DNA of 64,000 nt. It comes from Mesocentrotus franciscanus (taxonomy: Eukaryota; Echinodermata; Echinoidea; Camarodonta; Strongylocentrotidae). The stretch spans positions 28,360,877-28,424,876 of the forward strand of contig CP137672.1 in the NCBI GenBank assembly GCA_037976565.1, in the 5' to 3' direction. A model generated the notes under the pieces. That model made no database searches, had not been told where the DNA came from, and worked only from the letters and a program-made list of their open reading frames with translations. A program made the translations under genes and the position numbers. Positions 1 through 12,772 of this stretch are shown piece after piece (positions within the stretch are counted from its first letter, which is position 1; every line of letters begins with the position of its first letter).

Positions 1-267
1 ATCAACAAGATATGATTTTGATATCAAGATACATGTATTTGTGTACAGTATTTGTGTATTTTGTTTTGTATAGCGCCTGAGTAAGTTATTAGATAAGTGC
101 GCTTTCTTTCTTTCATGTACAGAACATGATCTTACATAAGTAACTTTTTATAGAATTTCTTTAGTTAATAACAAGATTTGTGTGTTATTTATTATTATTA
201 TTATATTATTAAAAACAAAATGGCATACCCATTACCTTGTACAGCTTTCAGATTTTTTTTTCCACAG

Positions 268-650
268 AAGTATCCTATTACAAGTCAATGCAATACATGT
301 ACATTATGACGTAATTATGATGTACTACAGTTCAAGTCACACATGATTAAATACAAATGTACGTCAGAAAATATATTTCTTTACAATTAATCAATGACTT
401 GTTACTGCTCTATTGCATGAAGTATTTATTTTTGCACTAAATTGTGGCATTTTTTCCCTGCAGAACCATTACAAGTCAATGCAATACATGAACATGTACA
501 TTATAATGCATTTTCTACAGTTCAGGTCACACATGTTCAAATACAAAGGTATGTCAGAAAATATATTTCTTTACAATTAATCAATGACTTGTACATGTAA
601 CTGCTCTATTGCATAAAGTATTTGTTTTTGCACAAAATTGTGGTGTTTGT
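268..650 (+). repeat. Direct tandem duplication, ~190 bp, two copies
   Basis: Copy 1 starts after a pyrimidine run ending in CACAG (to 267). Copy 2 starts after a similar run ending in CTGCAG (to 463). Both then share ATTACAAGTCAATGCAATAC and later TCAGAAAATATATTTCTTT and ATTAATCAATGACTTG. Spacing is about 196 bp. No protein is evident. Confidence 0.75.
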
Positions 651-1675
651 ATTTCTCTAATCTGTATTCCTTGTGGTGTTCAGTCAATTTGGTCAAGTGT
701 ACATTTATAATAGAGGGAAGGATATACATACATTGTATGTGTACATTGTAGTCATGAAGCAGGTGTGTTGAGTAGTAGCATTTTATTAATCTTGTATTAA
801 ACAGATGCAATGCACATGTACTGCACATGTACAATACAGGCCTACATGTTGGCCAGCATTGAACATAAATGAGTATGAAATAGGGCATTTGTTAGCAAGT
901 ATCCTATTGGATGGAAAGTTGTCATGTGACACTCACAATTTGTTATACATGTGTGCATTTATAAGCATAAGTTGTTTTATTGCACAGTACAAGAGTGAAT
1001 TGGACTGCGCGTGTCTCCTCCCTAGCCCTGCACGTACCCATCTTTTGCACTGTTTTAGCTACATGTATGAGCATCTGATGCGAAGGCAACCTGAATGTAA
1101 TCAAGATCGAGGGCCTGTCTTCTAAGGATTGCAAATACCCTCAATTTTATATGACAAATATTGCATGCATTTTGTTGTTCAATATATCACATAGTCACCT
1201 CTAAATAAAGAATTTCCCTCATGCCATTATATTTCACCCTCGGCCTGCGGGCTCTGTGAAATATAAAATCAAACAGGTAATTCTGAATTTGTCAGTTGAA
1301 CTATTTTCTTATAATGAACGCAGGAGCATGCAAAATTGTCTAATATGCTACAAGTGTATACATGTACACTGCACATTAAATAGTGTACATGCACCAGCTC
1401 TGCATAATTTCCCATGACTTGTAATACTATCTTGGCCGGCCACCCTGATCCACTTTTGTTAGATCCATTAAAATGCTTACATGTAGCTCTAAAACTAGAC
1501 GTTGTGCAAATATGATACTCATGTGAGTGTAAGCTAGAGGTCTGTCTTCTGCATGTATTCATAACATACATTTTCTCCTTTGTAGCTTACATACAAATGT
1601 ACATTTGCAGCCTATTTGTCTTCTAAAAACTTCTCTAAAGAAGAATTGAAATATACAGTGTACATGGAATAGGCC

Positions 1676-1984
1676 ATTTTTGTAATGTAATCAAATTTAA
1701 TACATAAATCTTTGTTAAAGTGCCTTGCTACAAATTATTTCATTCACCTGTAATATTTCAATGGTCAGAATGTGAATTGCATACATTATGTGTTGTTACA
1801 TAATTATGTAGGGCAAGTCATAATGTTTGTTCTACCTACAATGTAGCAACAACTAATGTACATGTATGCAATTTGTATTCTGACCATTGAAATACATTTA
1901 TTTGTATTAACAGGTGAATGAAATTATTTGTAATGAGGCACTTTAATAACAAATGACTTATGCATTAAATTTGATTACATTTAT
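1676..1984. mobile_element. MITE with long inverted repeats, family A, copy 1
   Basis: The ends GTAATGTAATCAAATTTAA and TTAAATTTGATTACATTTA are inverted. The arms continue inward through the sequence around ATTATTTCATTCACCTGTAA and its complement. There is no coding capacity. A second member lies at about 32585-32818. Confidence 0.7.
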
Positions 1985-4900
1985 GAAAATTGCTTATTAC
2001 CCGGTACTCCAATATACCATATAATTTTCCATACACACATGTCACATACACAATATCCTTAATAAGATGTGTACATGTACAAATGTATGTACTGTACATG
2101 AATACATTTACATGTGTGGTATGGCCTACAAATGTACATGGCGGTACATGTACATCGTATTGCAGGCCCACGTGCATAGAACTGGCACAGAAATCTCTCT
2201 CACATATCTCCAGAGGATCAGCTGCCCGCAGTACAGTAGGCTGCATAAAACATCTCATTTACTACTGTTACAGTACACATGCAGCTCACTGGCCGACCCT
2301 GTGCGATGATGATTCACCTCTCATCTTCGTTCGCTGGATATAATGATCAAGCGTGACTCACATGTTACGGTCTTCTCTCCTCATGAGAAATGACTTGAAG
2401 TACGTTATTAAGGCTCTATCTATTAATAATGAAATGAAGTGATTCATTGATGCAATTTTGCTCCCACAAGAATAAAAGTCAAGTAATCTTATTACTGAAT
2501 ATTAAGCTAGGTGTAAACGCTACAGGATGTATTAGGATGTTATAATTCATATTAAACTACAGGTGTATATATATATATAACAAAATAGTTTTTTTTTTTT
2601 GGGGGGGGTTATTTTCTTACATGTATTGTTTGTTTTGATGTGGATTAATCGTTTAAATTTTTTGTAATTTTCCTTTCTTTTGTCTTTTTGTGTGTGTGTG
2701 TGTGTGTGTCTTGTACTGATTACCGTATGCAGCCTCTCATGGACCATGCTCTGAAATACATGTAAGTACATGCATGCTGCAGCCACACTTGACCCATGCT
2801 TAATGTTCATTAAAGATAGGGTCAAGAGTGAATTTAAAACTGGGTTTTAGGTTACCGGTACGCTCACGGTTAATAGGGCTCACGGTTAATAGGGTTGGGG
2901 TAAGTGTACATTGCTTTGTACATATGTACATGCTAGGTTGAAGTTGTGAATTGTCGCTATTTGTTAGACAACTGCAGTATGAGGTTTACATGTACTGTAG
3001 CAATGGAGTTTTATAATACAGTTAAGTAAACTATTCATACCCTTACAGAGTTTTGTATTTTTGTATGTGAAAAATTGAGTAGTCCTGATTTGTGTTTCTT
3101 GAGAGTGTGACATATCAAAGCTTACATCAAAAAGTATTGAACAAAAGCCCTAATTCATCCAGTCCACCTTTCATTCTAGAGTTACGAAAATCACAAAAAA
3201 TATCAAGTTTACAAGGGGTATGAATAATTTAGCTGTTAACTGTATAAATATGCATGTACCTACATGTACATGTTATCCCATCACGCTGGTTTGCCTGTTA
3301 CTCGTGAATTTGAGCAAGCTGGTCCTGCCAAAAAAAAGTTGCCAGCCTCAACTACACCCAACCTAAGAATGACAGAAACAGATTCAGATATTCAAGTTCC
3401 AACTTATTTTGTTGTACCTGCACCCAAGTCAGAGGTACATAAATACACTCATACTCTTTTTTTTTCTTCCCCCTCACATGATCAAAGTTTGAAACGATTG
3501 CATCCTGCAAATCTATTACCCAACCGGATGAAATTACATGCAAATTTAAGGCAGCCCTTCTAAAAAAAAGTCCCCTCTCTTCCCTTGAGTCCACCCTCTC
3601 TCTCTCTTCCCCCAAAAAACACCTCTCTCTCTCTCTCTCTCTCTTTCTCTGTTCTCTTCTTTCCCCCTTTTCTTCTCCCTGTTTTCCTGTAGTTTAGTGT
3701 GTAACGTATTATGTAAATTTTTTCATTTCATTAAAGGTAATACAAAGTTTTGGTATGGGGTCATGAATTTGATTCAAATGAACATATTGGAAGCATATGC
3801 GATTTTACAATATTCAATGATCGTTGTCGCGGTTGAAATCGAGTCTAAAGTGATGAAATTGTAAATAATAAACTCTTTATGTTGTATAGCGCCCTCTCAA
3901 GACTGATATTACTTTAGCTTTAAAACAATGTTTCTTGACTAAGATCGACCGATTTTCTATTCCCGTTTGGAAATAATAAATAAAAACTGCATATTTTGAG
4001 ATTTTCATGGTCGCAGCTACATGTACCATGGAATGGCCTTAGGCGCTATTTGAAATATTTGAAATTTACCGGGAGCACCGGTAAATTTTGATTATTCAAT
4101 TTGCTCGAAAGCAGAAGTGTTTTAGGGGCTAAATGTTTTAGTGCTTATAATACATCCACAGGGGCATCCAAATATATCAAAAAATTTAAGAATTACTATC
4201 CATCCAATTTCAAAAATTTCCCAAAACTTTGCATTACCTTTAATTCTGTATACTGGGTACTGGGTACTCTATTTTAAACAAGCCTTGGCTTTTGGGGGCA
4301 TCAAAAGTTCAAAACCATTTGTTTTGTATTCTTATATTGTATTACATACTGGTATTTGACTTTAAAGCCTGTCTGCACTAGTTTGGCCAGGAGGGATTAG
4401 ACCTCCCAGCGTGGTCACTGACAGGTTATCTCATCAACTCAGCTCTCAATAAACATAAGAAAAAGAGGATCATGGGGGACCAACAGGCACCGCTTAGGTA
4501 TTGTTTTCTATATAGAGGGAGCAAGTAGCTACAAGTAGTGCAGTGGGGCTTTAAATGGTTGAATAAAGTGAACTGAACTGAAGTGATCCACCACCAGTTA
4601 AAATTCAATTAATGAGGAGTATTTTTGAGGATCACTTACTGTATGTACATGTACATGTACCAAGTTTGGACCAAGCAATGTAGGCATAAATATACAAAGC
4701 CTTACACTGTACATGTACATGTACTATACTGTACATGTACATGTTGTTTACTTGTCTACCAGTACATGTAGGCCATCATTGTGTGACCTACTTTCAACAT
4801 TCCAAAGAACAATATTACAGAACTAAAGCATCAAAAGTTCAGTTTACATCAGAGCACAGTGACTATTCTTCAGAGCTCTGACAGTCAGGGTGATATACAA

Positions 4901-6017
4901 AAGAGGGATTGACCTCTCATCAATGGACTGTAAGGTAGGCCTACATGTATACTGGTTTAATATTGTTAAGCTTTTTCATCTAATTAGGACAAAGTTCATT
5001 ATCACCTTCAATGATCTCTAAATGGATTACAATAGACAGGGTTATTGGATTACAAGCTAATGCAAGCTGTCACTCTAAACATTAAGATGTATATGAAACT
5101 GTAAAGAATGCTTGTTAGACAGCATACATGTACATGTGTATTTATGATATCTATGATATCATCCAAAATGTTTCAAGGTTATATATATGTATTGTATGCA
5201 TTTTGTTGTAAATATACATGTACTGTCTGTATACCTGTACATGTATTAATGGCAAATCCATGAAATATATCACAACATGTACATACATGTACATGTACAT
5301 GTGTATAAAATGTTTGTAGGTTGTATGTATTTGTGTACCTTGTTCAAGGAATGGCACAAATCATGTATACCTGATATTATTTAGTGTACATGTACATGCA
5401 CCTGAAAGTATGCAACATTATCATCTATATAAGGCTTCCAAGTGGTACAATAAATCAGTGTATTCAATATCTTTAGGGCAGTACCCGGATGACTGACACT
5501 AAGGCTGCGACGAATACTCGAGTACTCGCACTGTTGACAACTACTCGAGTACGATTTCTCGTACTCGAATACTCGGCCGCCATTTTTTTTTTTTCCCGTT
5601 CACCTGGCACTGTCCAGGCCGACGGTCACCCGTGCCAGAAGAGCACCGGCATGGTACCGTGGGTAAAAATGTTTCCCAGCTCAATCATACACAGGGTGTC
5701 ACTGTCAACTCACCACTCAGAAACTGGGACCAAATCTCTGTATTTCTGTTTGGACTCCGAGGAATATTTGTCTGTCACCTTTAGTTTTAAAAATAACATT
5801 GTTTCAATTATTTGTCAAAAATTTAAAAGCACAAATAGGTGCTTTCAACAGCAACTTGAAGTAAAATCGCGTGGGTTTTCATAGACGAACCTTCGTAATG
5901 TTCGTAGTATGGTGTTGGCAAAAAAACAAAACAAAACAAAAAACAAAAAATCAAAAAATTCAAAAGAAAATTCACAAAAATTCACAAAAAAAAACATGGC
6001 GTCCGAGTATTCGAGTA

Positions 6018-6569
6018 CCGTAAATCTCCGTGTATAAGGCGCACTTTTTTGCCGCCGAAAAATTTTTTTTTTTTTTTTTAAGTTTCGATTTGTGCCCCTC
6101 CACCTGGCGCTATGCCTGGCAATGTCTCCCAGCTCAGTAATCGGTGTGTTGACTCACCACTCGGAAACTAGAACAACATTCAAATTTGTCTGTCATCTTG
6201 GTTTGAAAGTAATCTTTCTAATAGACGTCAATATGTAGTTTATAATAATTCCTCCAATTTTTCTTCTATTACACATGGCATACCACAAGGTCCTATCCTA
6301 GGTCCTCTACTGTTTTTTTTATTTACATTAATGATCTTACACATTCTTCTAAAAAACGACATTGTTCCTATTATTTGTGACAAGTTCACAAGCACAAATC
6401 GGCGCCTTCAACTGCACCTCGCAGTTAAATGAAAGACCTTCACCGCGTGGGTTTTATTAACACAGACCTGGAAAAAAAAAAAAAAAAATCGTGTTTTTTT
6501 TTTTTTTTAAATCTTAAAAATAGGGGTGCGCCTTATACACGGGTGCGCCTTATACACGGAGATTTACGG
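6018..6569. mobile_element. TA-flanked MITE nested in the hAT-like element
   Basis: The termini CCGTAAATCTCCGTGTATAA and its complement at the right end are near-perfect inverted repeats flanked by TA (6016-6017 and 6570-6571), as for Tc1/mariner-type insertion. The right end contains a second copy of the TGCGCCTTATACACGG block. A reverse-transcriptase fragment is embedded inside. Confidence 0.75.
6209..6350 (+). pseudogene. Non-LTR reverse transcriptase fragment
   Basis: One frame reads SNRRQYVVYNNSSNFSSITH followed directly by GIPQGPILGPLLF, the hallmark region of non-LTR retrotransposon reverse transcriptases just before the catalytic YxDD block. A T-run then shifts the frame, after which YINDLTHSSKK continues in the next frame. 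No catalytic aspartates remain and only about 45 codons survive, so this is a dead fragment carried inside the MITE. The LINE clade cannot be set from this piece. Confidence 0.75.
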
Positions 6570-6778
6570 TACTCGCCTGTAAGCCTAGGAGTGTACTCGA
6601 GTACCTCATTACATGGTTACGACAGCCCTAACTGACACAATACAATATTGTTTTCGTATTGCTCAGTCATCCGGGAACTTCAACTAACGATATCGATATC
6701 ACACAAAAACAAAGCCATATTTGCAGAGGTAAGTCGAATTTTGTTATTTCGCTAGTCAGCCTGATATGGATAATAATA

Positions 6779-6918
6779 ATATTGTATGGCTTTGTTTTCG
6801 TGTGATACAAAAATATATTGCTCTTGCTATGACAATATTGGACTAGTCTCGGACTCGTTCAATATTGCCATAGCTCGAGCAATATATTCTTGTATCACAC
6901 TCAAAGCCATCCAATATT
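6779..6918. mobile_element. Short inverted-repeat element
   Basis: AATATTGTATGGCTTTG at the left is answered by CAAAGCCATCCAATATT at the right. The arms continue through GTGTGATACAA and ATATATTGCTC and their complements. This is a ~140-bp fold-back with no coding content. Confidence 0.65.
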
Positions 6919-7433
6919 ATATAAATACACTGAGACCTCCATGTACACATCTATAGTACAATTTGATACTTACTTTTATAGGACAAACGCGATTAGTATA
7001 AAAAAGGTGCACACTTGGAGTGTCACTAAATTCAGTGAACTCCCTGCGTGCACCTTCATGTATGTACACTAAACTAATCACTATTGTTGTAAAGTACAGT
7101 ACACTGTAAGTATCAAATTGGAGACACAAAATCAGCCATTTTACATAGATTTGTACATGTACATGTACACCATACATGTCGTCTTTGCGTTTCAGGAGAA
7201 TCAACACCAATCAAACTTGTCACAGGTCAGCATTTTCATCATGTAAATCGCATTTAGTTCATTAGATCATCAGAACAGGATTTTGAACTACATGTAGAAG
7301 GTAGGCTAAGGAAAGGTCTATCACTCCAGTAACAAATTTCCACATTTATGTTTTTTGTGGTTAAATTCTTGACTGTTTCATAGTGCTTTGCATGAGAAGA
7401 AAGAACAGGCTCAATACTACATAACAGTCTACA

Positions 7434-7624
7434 CCAGGGCCCCGTCTTAGTTATAGAGAGCTGAAATTGATCCAGGCCAAATCAATCGCAAGTCCTCCAA
7501 TCAATCTCCTATCTCTTACAATGTATGGACATGTACATAGTTGCGATTGATATCAATCGCAAATAACTTACGATTAATATCACCTCTTCAAAATTTGCAT
7601 GTAAATATCAAGACAGGGCCCTGG
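7434..7624. mobile_element. Short MITE with CCAGGGCCC termini
   Basis: The left end CCAGGGCCCCGTCTTA and the right end AAGACAGGGCCCTGG are inverted repeats around a ~190-bp body with GCGATTGAT strings in both orientations. No target duplication was identified. Confidence 0.6.
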
Positions 7625-9588
7625 GCTTCTCAAAGTCCAAACCGCAGGGCATGTGGATCTGGACCGCCGAAGAGGCCCTGTTTTTCTCGTTTCTTTTTCA
7701 CCCTAAAAGGGCCGGAGGGAAGGGGGGCAGAATCCAGCAGGCCCTTTTTTTTAAAACCAAATTTATATGATTTCGACCAAAGGGTACCATGGGCAGTGCG
7801 TAGGGTCAAAAATCGCTGTGCTGTGCGCGACCAAAATGACAATCTCCCCATAAATTACGTACTGTACTGTAGTCAATGCGGAATTGTCACTCCGCTGATA
7901 CATGTAAGTGATGTGTGAATAGTTAATCAGTAATCATTCAAAAGCCATTTGAGACATACATATGAAATCCTTTACGAGATACTCTATCAATATGCCAAGT
8001 TTAATAATTTTTTCAACAATCCATGGCCGAGATTCCAAGGGGCATCCCCCCCCCCCTCGGCTGAGAGAGCATGTAGAACTTTAGCTTACATTTAGCACAT
8101 GCGCGGAACGTTCATCCGATCTCAGCCTCATTTTCGTAATTTGGCGCCTAGCCGAGCCGACATGCGCCCTTTAGATTGGCTATCGCTGGCTCCCATAGGC
8201 TCTATGTTATAAGACATTAGTGCGAGGAGCTAGCTTGCGATTTTCCGTTTTTGCCGATACCAAAATTATGATATTCCAGTCAAATCTTCTATTTGTTACG
8301 ATTTTTTCAGCATCCTTGAAAAGTTAAGTATTTCACTTAAGTTTAAGACATACTTAAGTAAGTCTAAGTTTGAAAAATTCTCATTTTCGTCATATTTAAG
8401 GTACAAACTGGAAATTTATTCTGAAGTGTTCGTTGGTTTTTCTATTTTATGTGTGTGCAATTTCGTGTGTGCGTCACCTGTTTAAAGCACGTCATGTCAA
8501 AATCTCCGTGGTGTGACGTAATATTTCGTATTGACTTTGCCATTGAACTTAAGTCGCACTTAAGTCGCGCTTAAGTTAAGTAGGCGCTCTCTCACTTAAA
8601 TTCGAAACGGCTGGAGCGTATCGGCCAATCAGAGCGCGTAAATTCACTGTACATGGCTCAACAGCAATAGTTCTACGTGGAGAGTACCAAAATAACCTGG
8701 CCTTTCTAGGGTTAAACTGTAACAATTCCCCTTAGATCAGATATAGACCTGAAAAAAGTCTCATTTTCTTCAGTATGTACATGTAAGTGTCATTAATGTA
8801 AATTTTAGGAGTAGATTGTCATCATTGTCTGAAGTTCTGAACATTTGCATCAATGCCTTCGTCTTGCAATCAATCACTACAATTGTGCCAAGCCCAATGT
8901 CTAACTCTAAGCAGCTTATTGCCGGAGAACAGGGCTACTTTTCCCACTGGTATATACCTGCATTTATACCAGAACTTCTTTTGACTGTCTCAGCTCTAGA
9001 AATTAAGGCAAATCACTAGAACTTAAGTGTAAAGATGTAATAATTAATATCACAAACTAATACTATAGTTTAGTCTATGCCTAGGCTATGGAAATGATTG
9101 ATTAAATAAACTAAATTTGCACATTGTTTCGGACTAATTTAGCTTTCATGGAAGTCACATCTGGACCGCCAAGGAAAAGTTTGAGAACCCCTGATCTACA
9201 CCATACTCTTCAATTACTGCCTCGCCAAGCTCGCCAAAACTCCGGGTCCAGCGTCATCGATCGTCACCGGCTCATCAGCAGTGTTTACCCGCCCGCTTAG
9301 GCCATTCACACCCATTCTCCACCGTGCACCGCGGCATACGCCTACACCTCGGCCTCACACAACCGCATCACACTGCCATTACCACTCACGCCTTCACGGG
9401 CAAAACAAACAGATTCAAATACATTTGGCAAGATCGAATAAAATGTTTTTAGTATATTACCTCACGATTTAGAGATGACAGCGGAAAGGACGTATTCCTC
9501 AAAACGTACGCTTACTCTCCGTCTAAAACAAGAATTACTAGTGGTAAGAAGCTCGTCATCCACCTATAAAGTTTAGGCGATGTGGTGT

Positions 9589-9597
9589 CCGTATGTC
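9589..9597 (+). repeat. Target-site duplication, left (9 bp)
   Basis: CCGTATGTC lies directly outside the left terminus of the foldback element. The same nine bases lie outside the right terminus at 13417-13425. Confidence 0.8.
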
Positions 9598-9714
9598 GGT
9601 AGCGTACGAAGGTGCTAGGCTGGTAAGGGCTGGCGGCCTCATGAATAAACATGACTATATGACGTCACGAACGTCATCGCACTTACTCGTCCGCGCCACG
9701 CCTACTCCAGATCC

Positions 9715-11130
9715 TAGCTTGAGGGGTGCTAGGCTGAATGGAGAGGGTGCTAGGCTGGATGTAGTTAGTGCAAGTTTAAATGTAATAATAATAATAATAA
9801 TAATACTCAGTTCTTTTATAGCTCATAACACATTACAAGATAGCATGTCCCTATGCGCTTTAAATAGAAAGGATAGAATTACAAGAAAAAGTAATACAAA
9901 TTAGAAAATACACTTAGAAGCAAAAAAGTACATGTGCATGCTAAGAGATAATTGATGTACATTTCTAAGGCTCAATGGAGGGTGCTAGGCTGGATGGAGG
10001 GGTGCTAGGCTGGATGTAGTTAGTACAAGTTTAAATGAAATCATGCTCGGAGATAGATGGAGTTAATTAATGTATATTTTTAAGGCTTCAATTAATGGAG
10101 GGTGTGCTAGGCTGGATGGAGGGGATGCTAGGCTGGATGTAGTTAGTGCAAGCTCGGATATAGATGGAGTTAATTAATGTACATTTCTAAGGCTCAATGG
10201 AGGGGGTGCTAGGCTGGATGGAGGGGGTACTAGGCTGGATGATGTAGTTAGTACAAGTTTAAATGAAATCATGCTCGGAGATATAGATCGAGTTAATTAA
10301 TGTACATTTCTAAGGCTGGATGGAGGGTGCTAGGCTGGATGGAGGGGTGCTAGGCTGGATGTAGTTATAAGTGCAAGTTTAAATTATATCATATGCTAGG
10401 AGATATAGATGGAGTTAATTAATGTACATTTCTAAGGCTCAATGGAGGGGGTGCTAGGCTGGATGGAGGGGTGCTAGGCTGGATGAAGTTAGTGCAAGTT
10501 TAAATGAAATCATATGCTAGGAGATAGATGGAGTTGATATTCCTAAGGCTCAATGGAGGGGGTGCTAGGCTGGATGTAGTTAGTGCAAGTTTAAATGAAA
10601 TCAGAGATAGATGGAGTTGATATTTCTAAGGCTCAATGGAGGGGATGCTAGGCTGGATGTAGCTAGCTAGTGCACGTTTAAATGAAATCATATGATCGGA
10701 GATAGATGGAGTTAATTAATGTACATTTCTAAGGCTCAATGGAGGGGTGCTAGGCTGGATAGAGGGGGTGCTAGGCTGGATGTAGTTAGTGCAAGTTTAA
10801 ATGAAATCAGAGATAGATGGAGTTGATATTTCTAAGGCTCAATGGAGGGGGTGCTAGGCTGGATGGAGGGATGCTAGGCTGGATGTAGCTAGCTAGTGCA
10901 CGTTTAAATGAAATCATATGATCGGAGATAGATGGAGATAATTAATGTACATTTCTAAGGCTCAATGGAGGGGTGCTAGGCTGGATGGAGGGGGTGCTAG
11001 GCTGGATGAAGTTAGTGCACGTTTAAATGAAATCATATGCTAGGAGATAGATGGAGTTGATATTTGTAAGGCTCAGTGGAGGGGGTGCTAGGCTGGATAG
11101 AGGGGGTGCTAGGCTGGATGTTTAAAATGA
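9715..11130 (+). repeat. Left-arm minisatellite of the foldback element
   Basis: About ten or more head-to-tail units carry GTGCTAGGCTGGATGTAG, then GTGCAAGTTTAAATGAAATC, AGATAGATGGAGTTAATTAA and TCTAAGGCTCAATGGAGG. GTGCTAGGCTGGATGGAGG is often doubled. The first unit contains an (ATA)n run at about 9783-9804. Confidence 0.85.
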
Positions 11131-11381
11131 AATCATATGCTCGGAGATAGATTGAGTTAATTGTATATATACATCTGTACTTTGATTCATTAATTAATTG
11201 TATTCTTATTCAAATTTATCTTCTCCCTGGTGTATAATGAACTTGATAGGAAATTTATTGGTTATTTTGTATGATTTGATTGAGTGGCAAAAAGAAATCG
11301 GTCGGAGGCAATCGAGCATCGATCGATCGATCTCGATCACCGGCCTCCTGTTCAGCGCCTAGCACCCTCCATCCAGCCTAG

Positions 11382-12764
11382 CAGGGGCGGCGATTTCTTT
11401 TCATGACCGGGGAGACGAAATGCGAGGGACGAGGGAGCAGTGGCGTAATGAGCAAAAACGTTTTTTTTGGGGGAGAAAAAATCTGCATCACCACCACCAC
11501 AAAGTGGGGCTAAAGTATTTACGATCAAGTAGAGCAAAGTGAGCGAGGCAAGTGGATCGTAAATTGGCGTGGGGTCCAGGGGCAAAGCCCCGGGGGTCAA
11601 GGGGCGGAGCCCCATAAAGCTCAGGGGGTTTTAGGCATTTAGTTATGGTCAAATGAGCATCCAGGGGCCCGCCTAAGGGCCCCCAGAAGCTCACGGGGTT
11701 TTAGGCATTTAACTACGGTCAGATGAGCATATTTTTATACCTTATTTGTGACACTGGCATGCAGGTCACTAATTGGAGTGGGGTCCCCAGAAGCTCGATC
11801 AGGGGTTTAAGCATTAAATTACGATCAGATGAGCAGATCCAGGGGCCGCCTTAGGGCCCTTGTGGGGTCCAGGGTGCAAAGCCCCCGGAAGCTCAGGGGT
11901 TTTAGGCATTGAATAATGGTCAGATAATCGCATCCAGGAGCCTGCTTTAGGGCCCTTGTGGGGTCCGGGGGGCGGAGCCCCGGAAGCTCAGGGGTTTTAG
12001 GCATTTAACAACAATCAGATGAGCAACCAGGGGCCCGCCTTAGGGCCCTTGGTGGGGTCCAGGCAGAGCCCCGGAAGCTCAGGGGTTTTAGGCATTGAAT
12101 AATGGTCAGATAATCGCATCCAGGGGCCTGCTTTAGGGCCCTTGTGGGGTCCAGGGCGGAGCCCGGAAGCTCAGGGGTTTTAGGCATTTAACAACAATCA
12201 GATGAGCAACCAGGGGCCCGCCTTAGGGCCCTTGGTGGGGTCCAGGGGGCAGAGCCCCGGAAGCTCAGGAAAATCATGCCATTTCAGCAACATCTGTGAA
12301 TCCCTGGTATCCAATTAGAAATAAACCAAGCCCCCTTCCCCATCAGTACGTACGCCAGTGCGAGGGAGCATAGTGAACGAGAGGGGTGAAGGTGACAAAA
12401 GTGACTACCCCCTCACAGGTTTTTGAAGTTTTGTTATATCAAAACATTACATTCCTTAGCAAAACTATAATATAAAACACAAGCACAGTACTTTTTTCAC
12501 ACTTCACTTTTCTACAATATTTACTTGTATATTTTGAAGGATATTATGCGAGGAGCGTAGCTCCTGAGCGAGAAGATTTTACATTTTAATTTGTCTAAAC
12601 GCTGCACTCTTGGGCCCTCCAGAGCCTAAAAGTGGCTTGCAATTAGTCTTCAGTCATTATTTGCTATACTTTTTTTGTGTGCACTTTTTCGAATTTTCAG
12701 GGGGACGATCCCCCCTAAAACAATTGAGGGGGGACGTGTCCCCCCCCCCGGATCGCCGCCCCTG
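11382..12764. mobile_element. hAT-like element nested in the foldback transposon
   Basis: The ends CAGGGGCGGCGAT and ATCGCCGCCCCTG are perfect 13-bp inverted repeats. The 8-bp sequence CAGCCTAG is repeated at 11374-11381 and 12765-12772; it comes from the foldback minisatellite, so this element inserted into a repeat unit. The interior is a degenerate ~130-bp tandem repeat (11560-12270). No transposase is visible. Confidence 0.85.
11560..12270 (+). repeat. ~130-bp tandem repeat inside the nested hAT-like element
   Basis: About six degenerate units share CCAGGGGCCCGCCTTAGGGC, GTGGGGTCCAGG, GCCCCGGAAGCTCAGGGG and TTTTAGGCATTTAAC. Small open frames here reflect repeat composition rather than genes. 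Confidence 0.8.
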
Positions 12765-12772
12765 CAGCCTAG

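Larger units (their letters stand above)
1..5491. other. Non-coding, repeat-rich left flank
   Basis: No gene is recognised here. The stretch holds many copies of the self-complementary hexamer ACATGT/TACATG (dense near 4640-4750 and 5270-5300), a ~190-bp direct duplication (268-650), an inverted-repeat MITE (1676-1984), a TG run (about 2688-2709), a CT run (about 3620-3645) and an ambiguous open frame (3264-3563). Splice-site-like strings occur, but no run of phase-compatible exons encodes a protein I recognise. Confidence 0.6.
5500..6630. mobile_element. hAT-like non-autonomous DNA transposon
   Basis: The 5' end TAAGGCTGCGACGAA and the 3' end TTACGACAGCCCTA are imperfect inverted repeats. 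They are flanked by an identical 8-bp direct repeat ACTGACAC at 5492-5499 and 6631-6638, the target-duplication length of hAT elements. The sub-terminal parts are rich in ACTCGAGTACTCG. No transposase is visible. It is interrupted by a TA-flanked element at 6018-6569. Confidence 0.8.
6631..9588. other. Intergenic stretch with MITEs, no gene recognised
   Basis: It contains an inverted-repeat MITE at 6779-6918, another at 7434-7624, a segment rich in ACTTAAG strings (about 8320-8600), and short open frames without recognisable products. Nothing indicates a functional gene. Confidence 0.5.
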
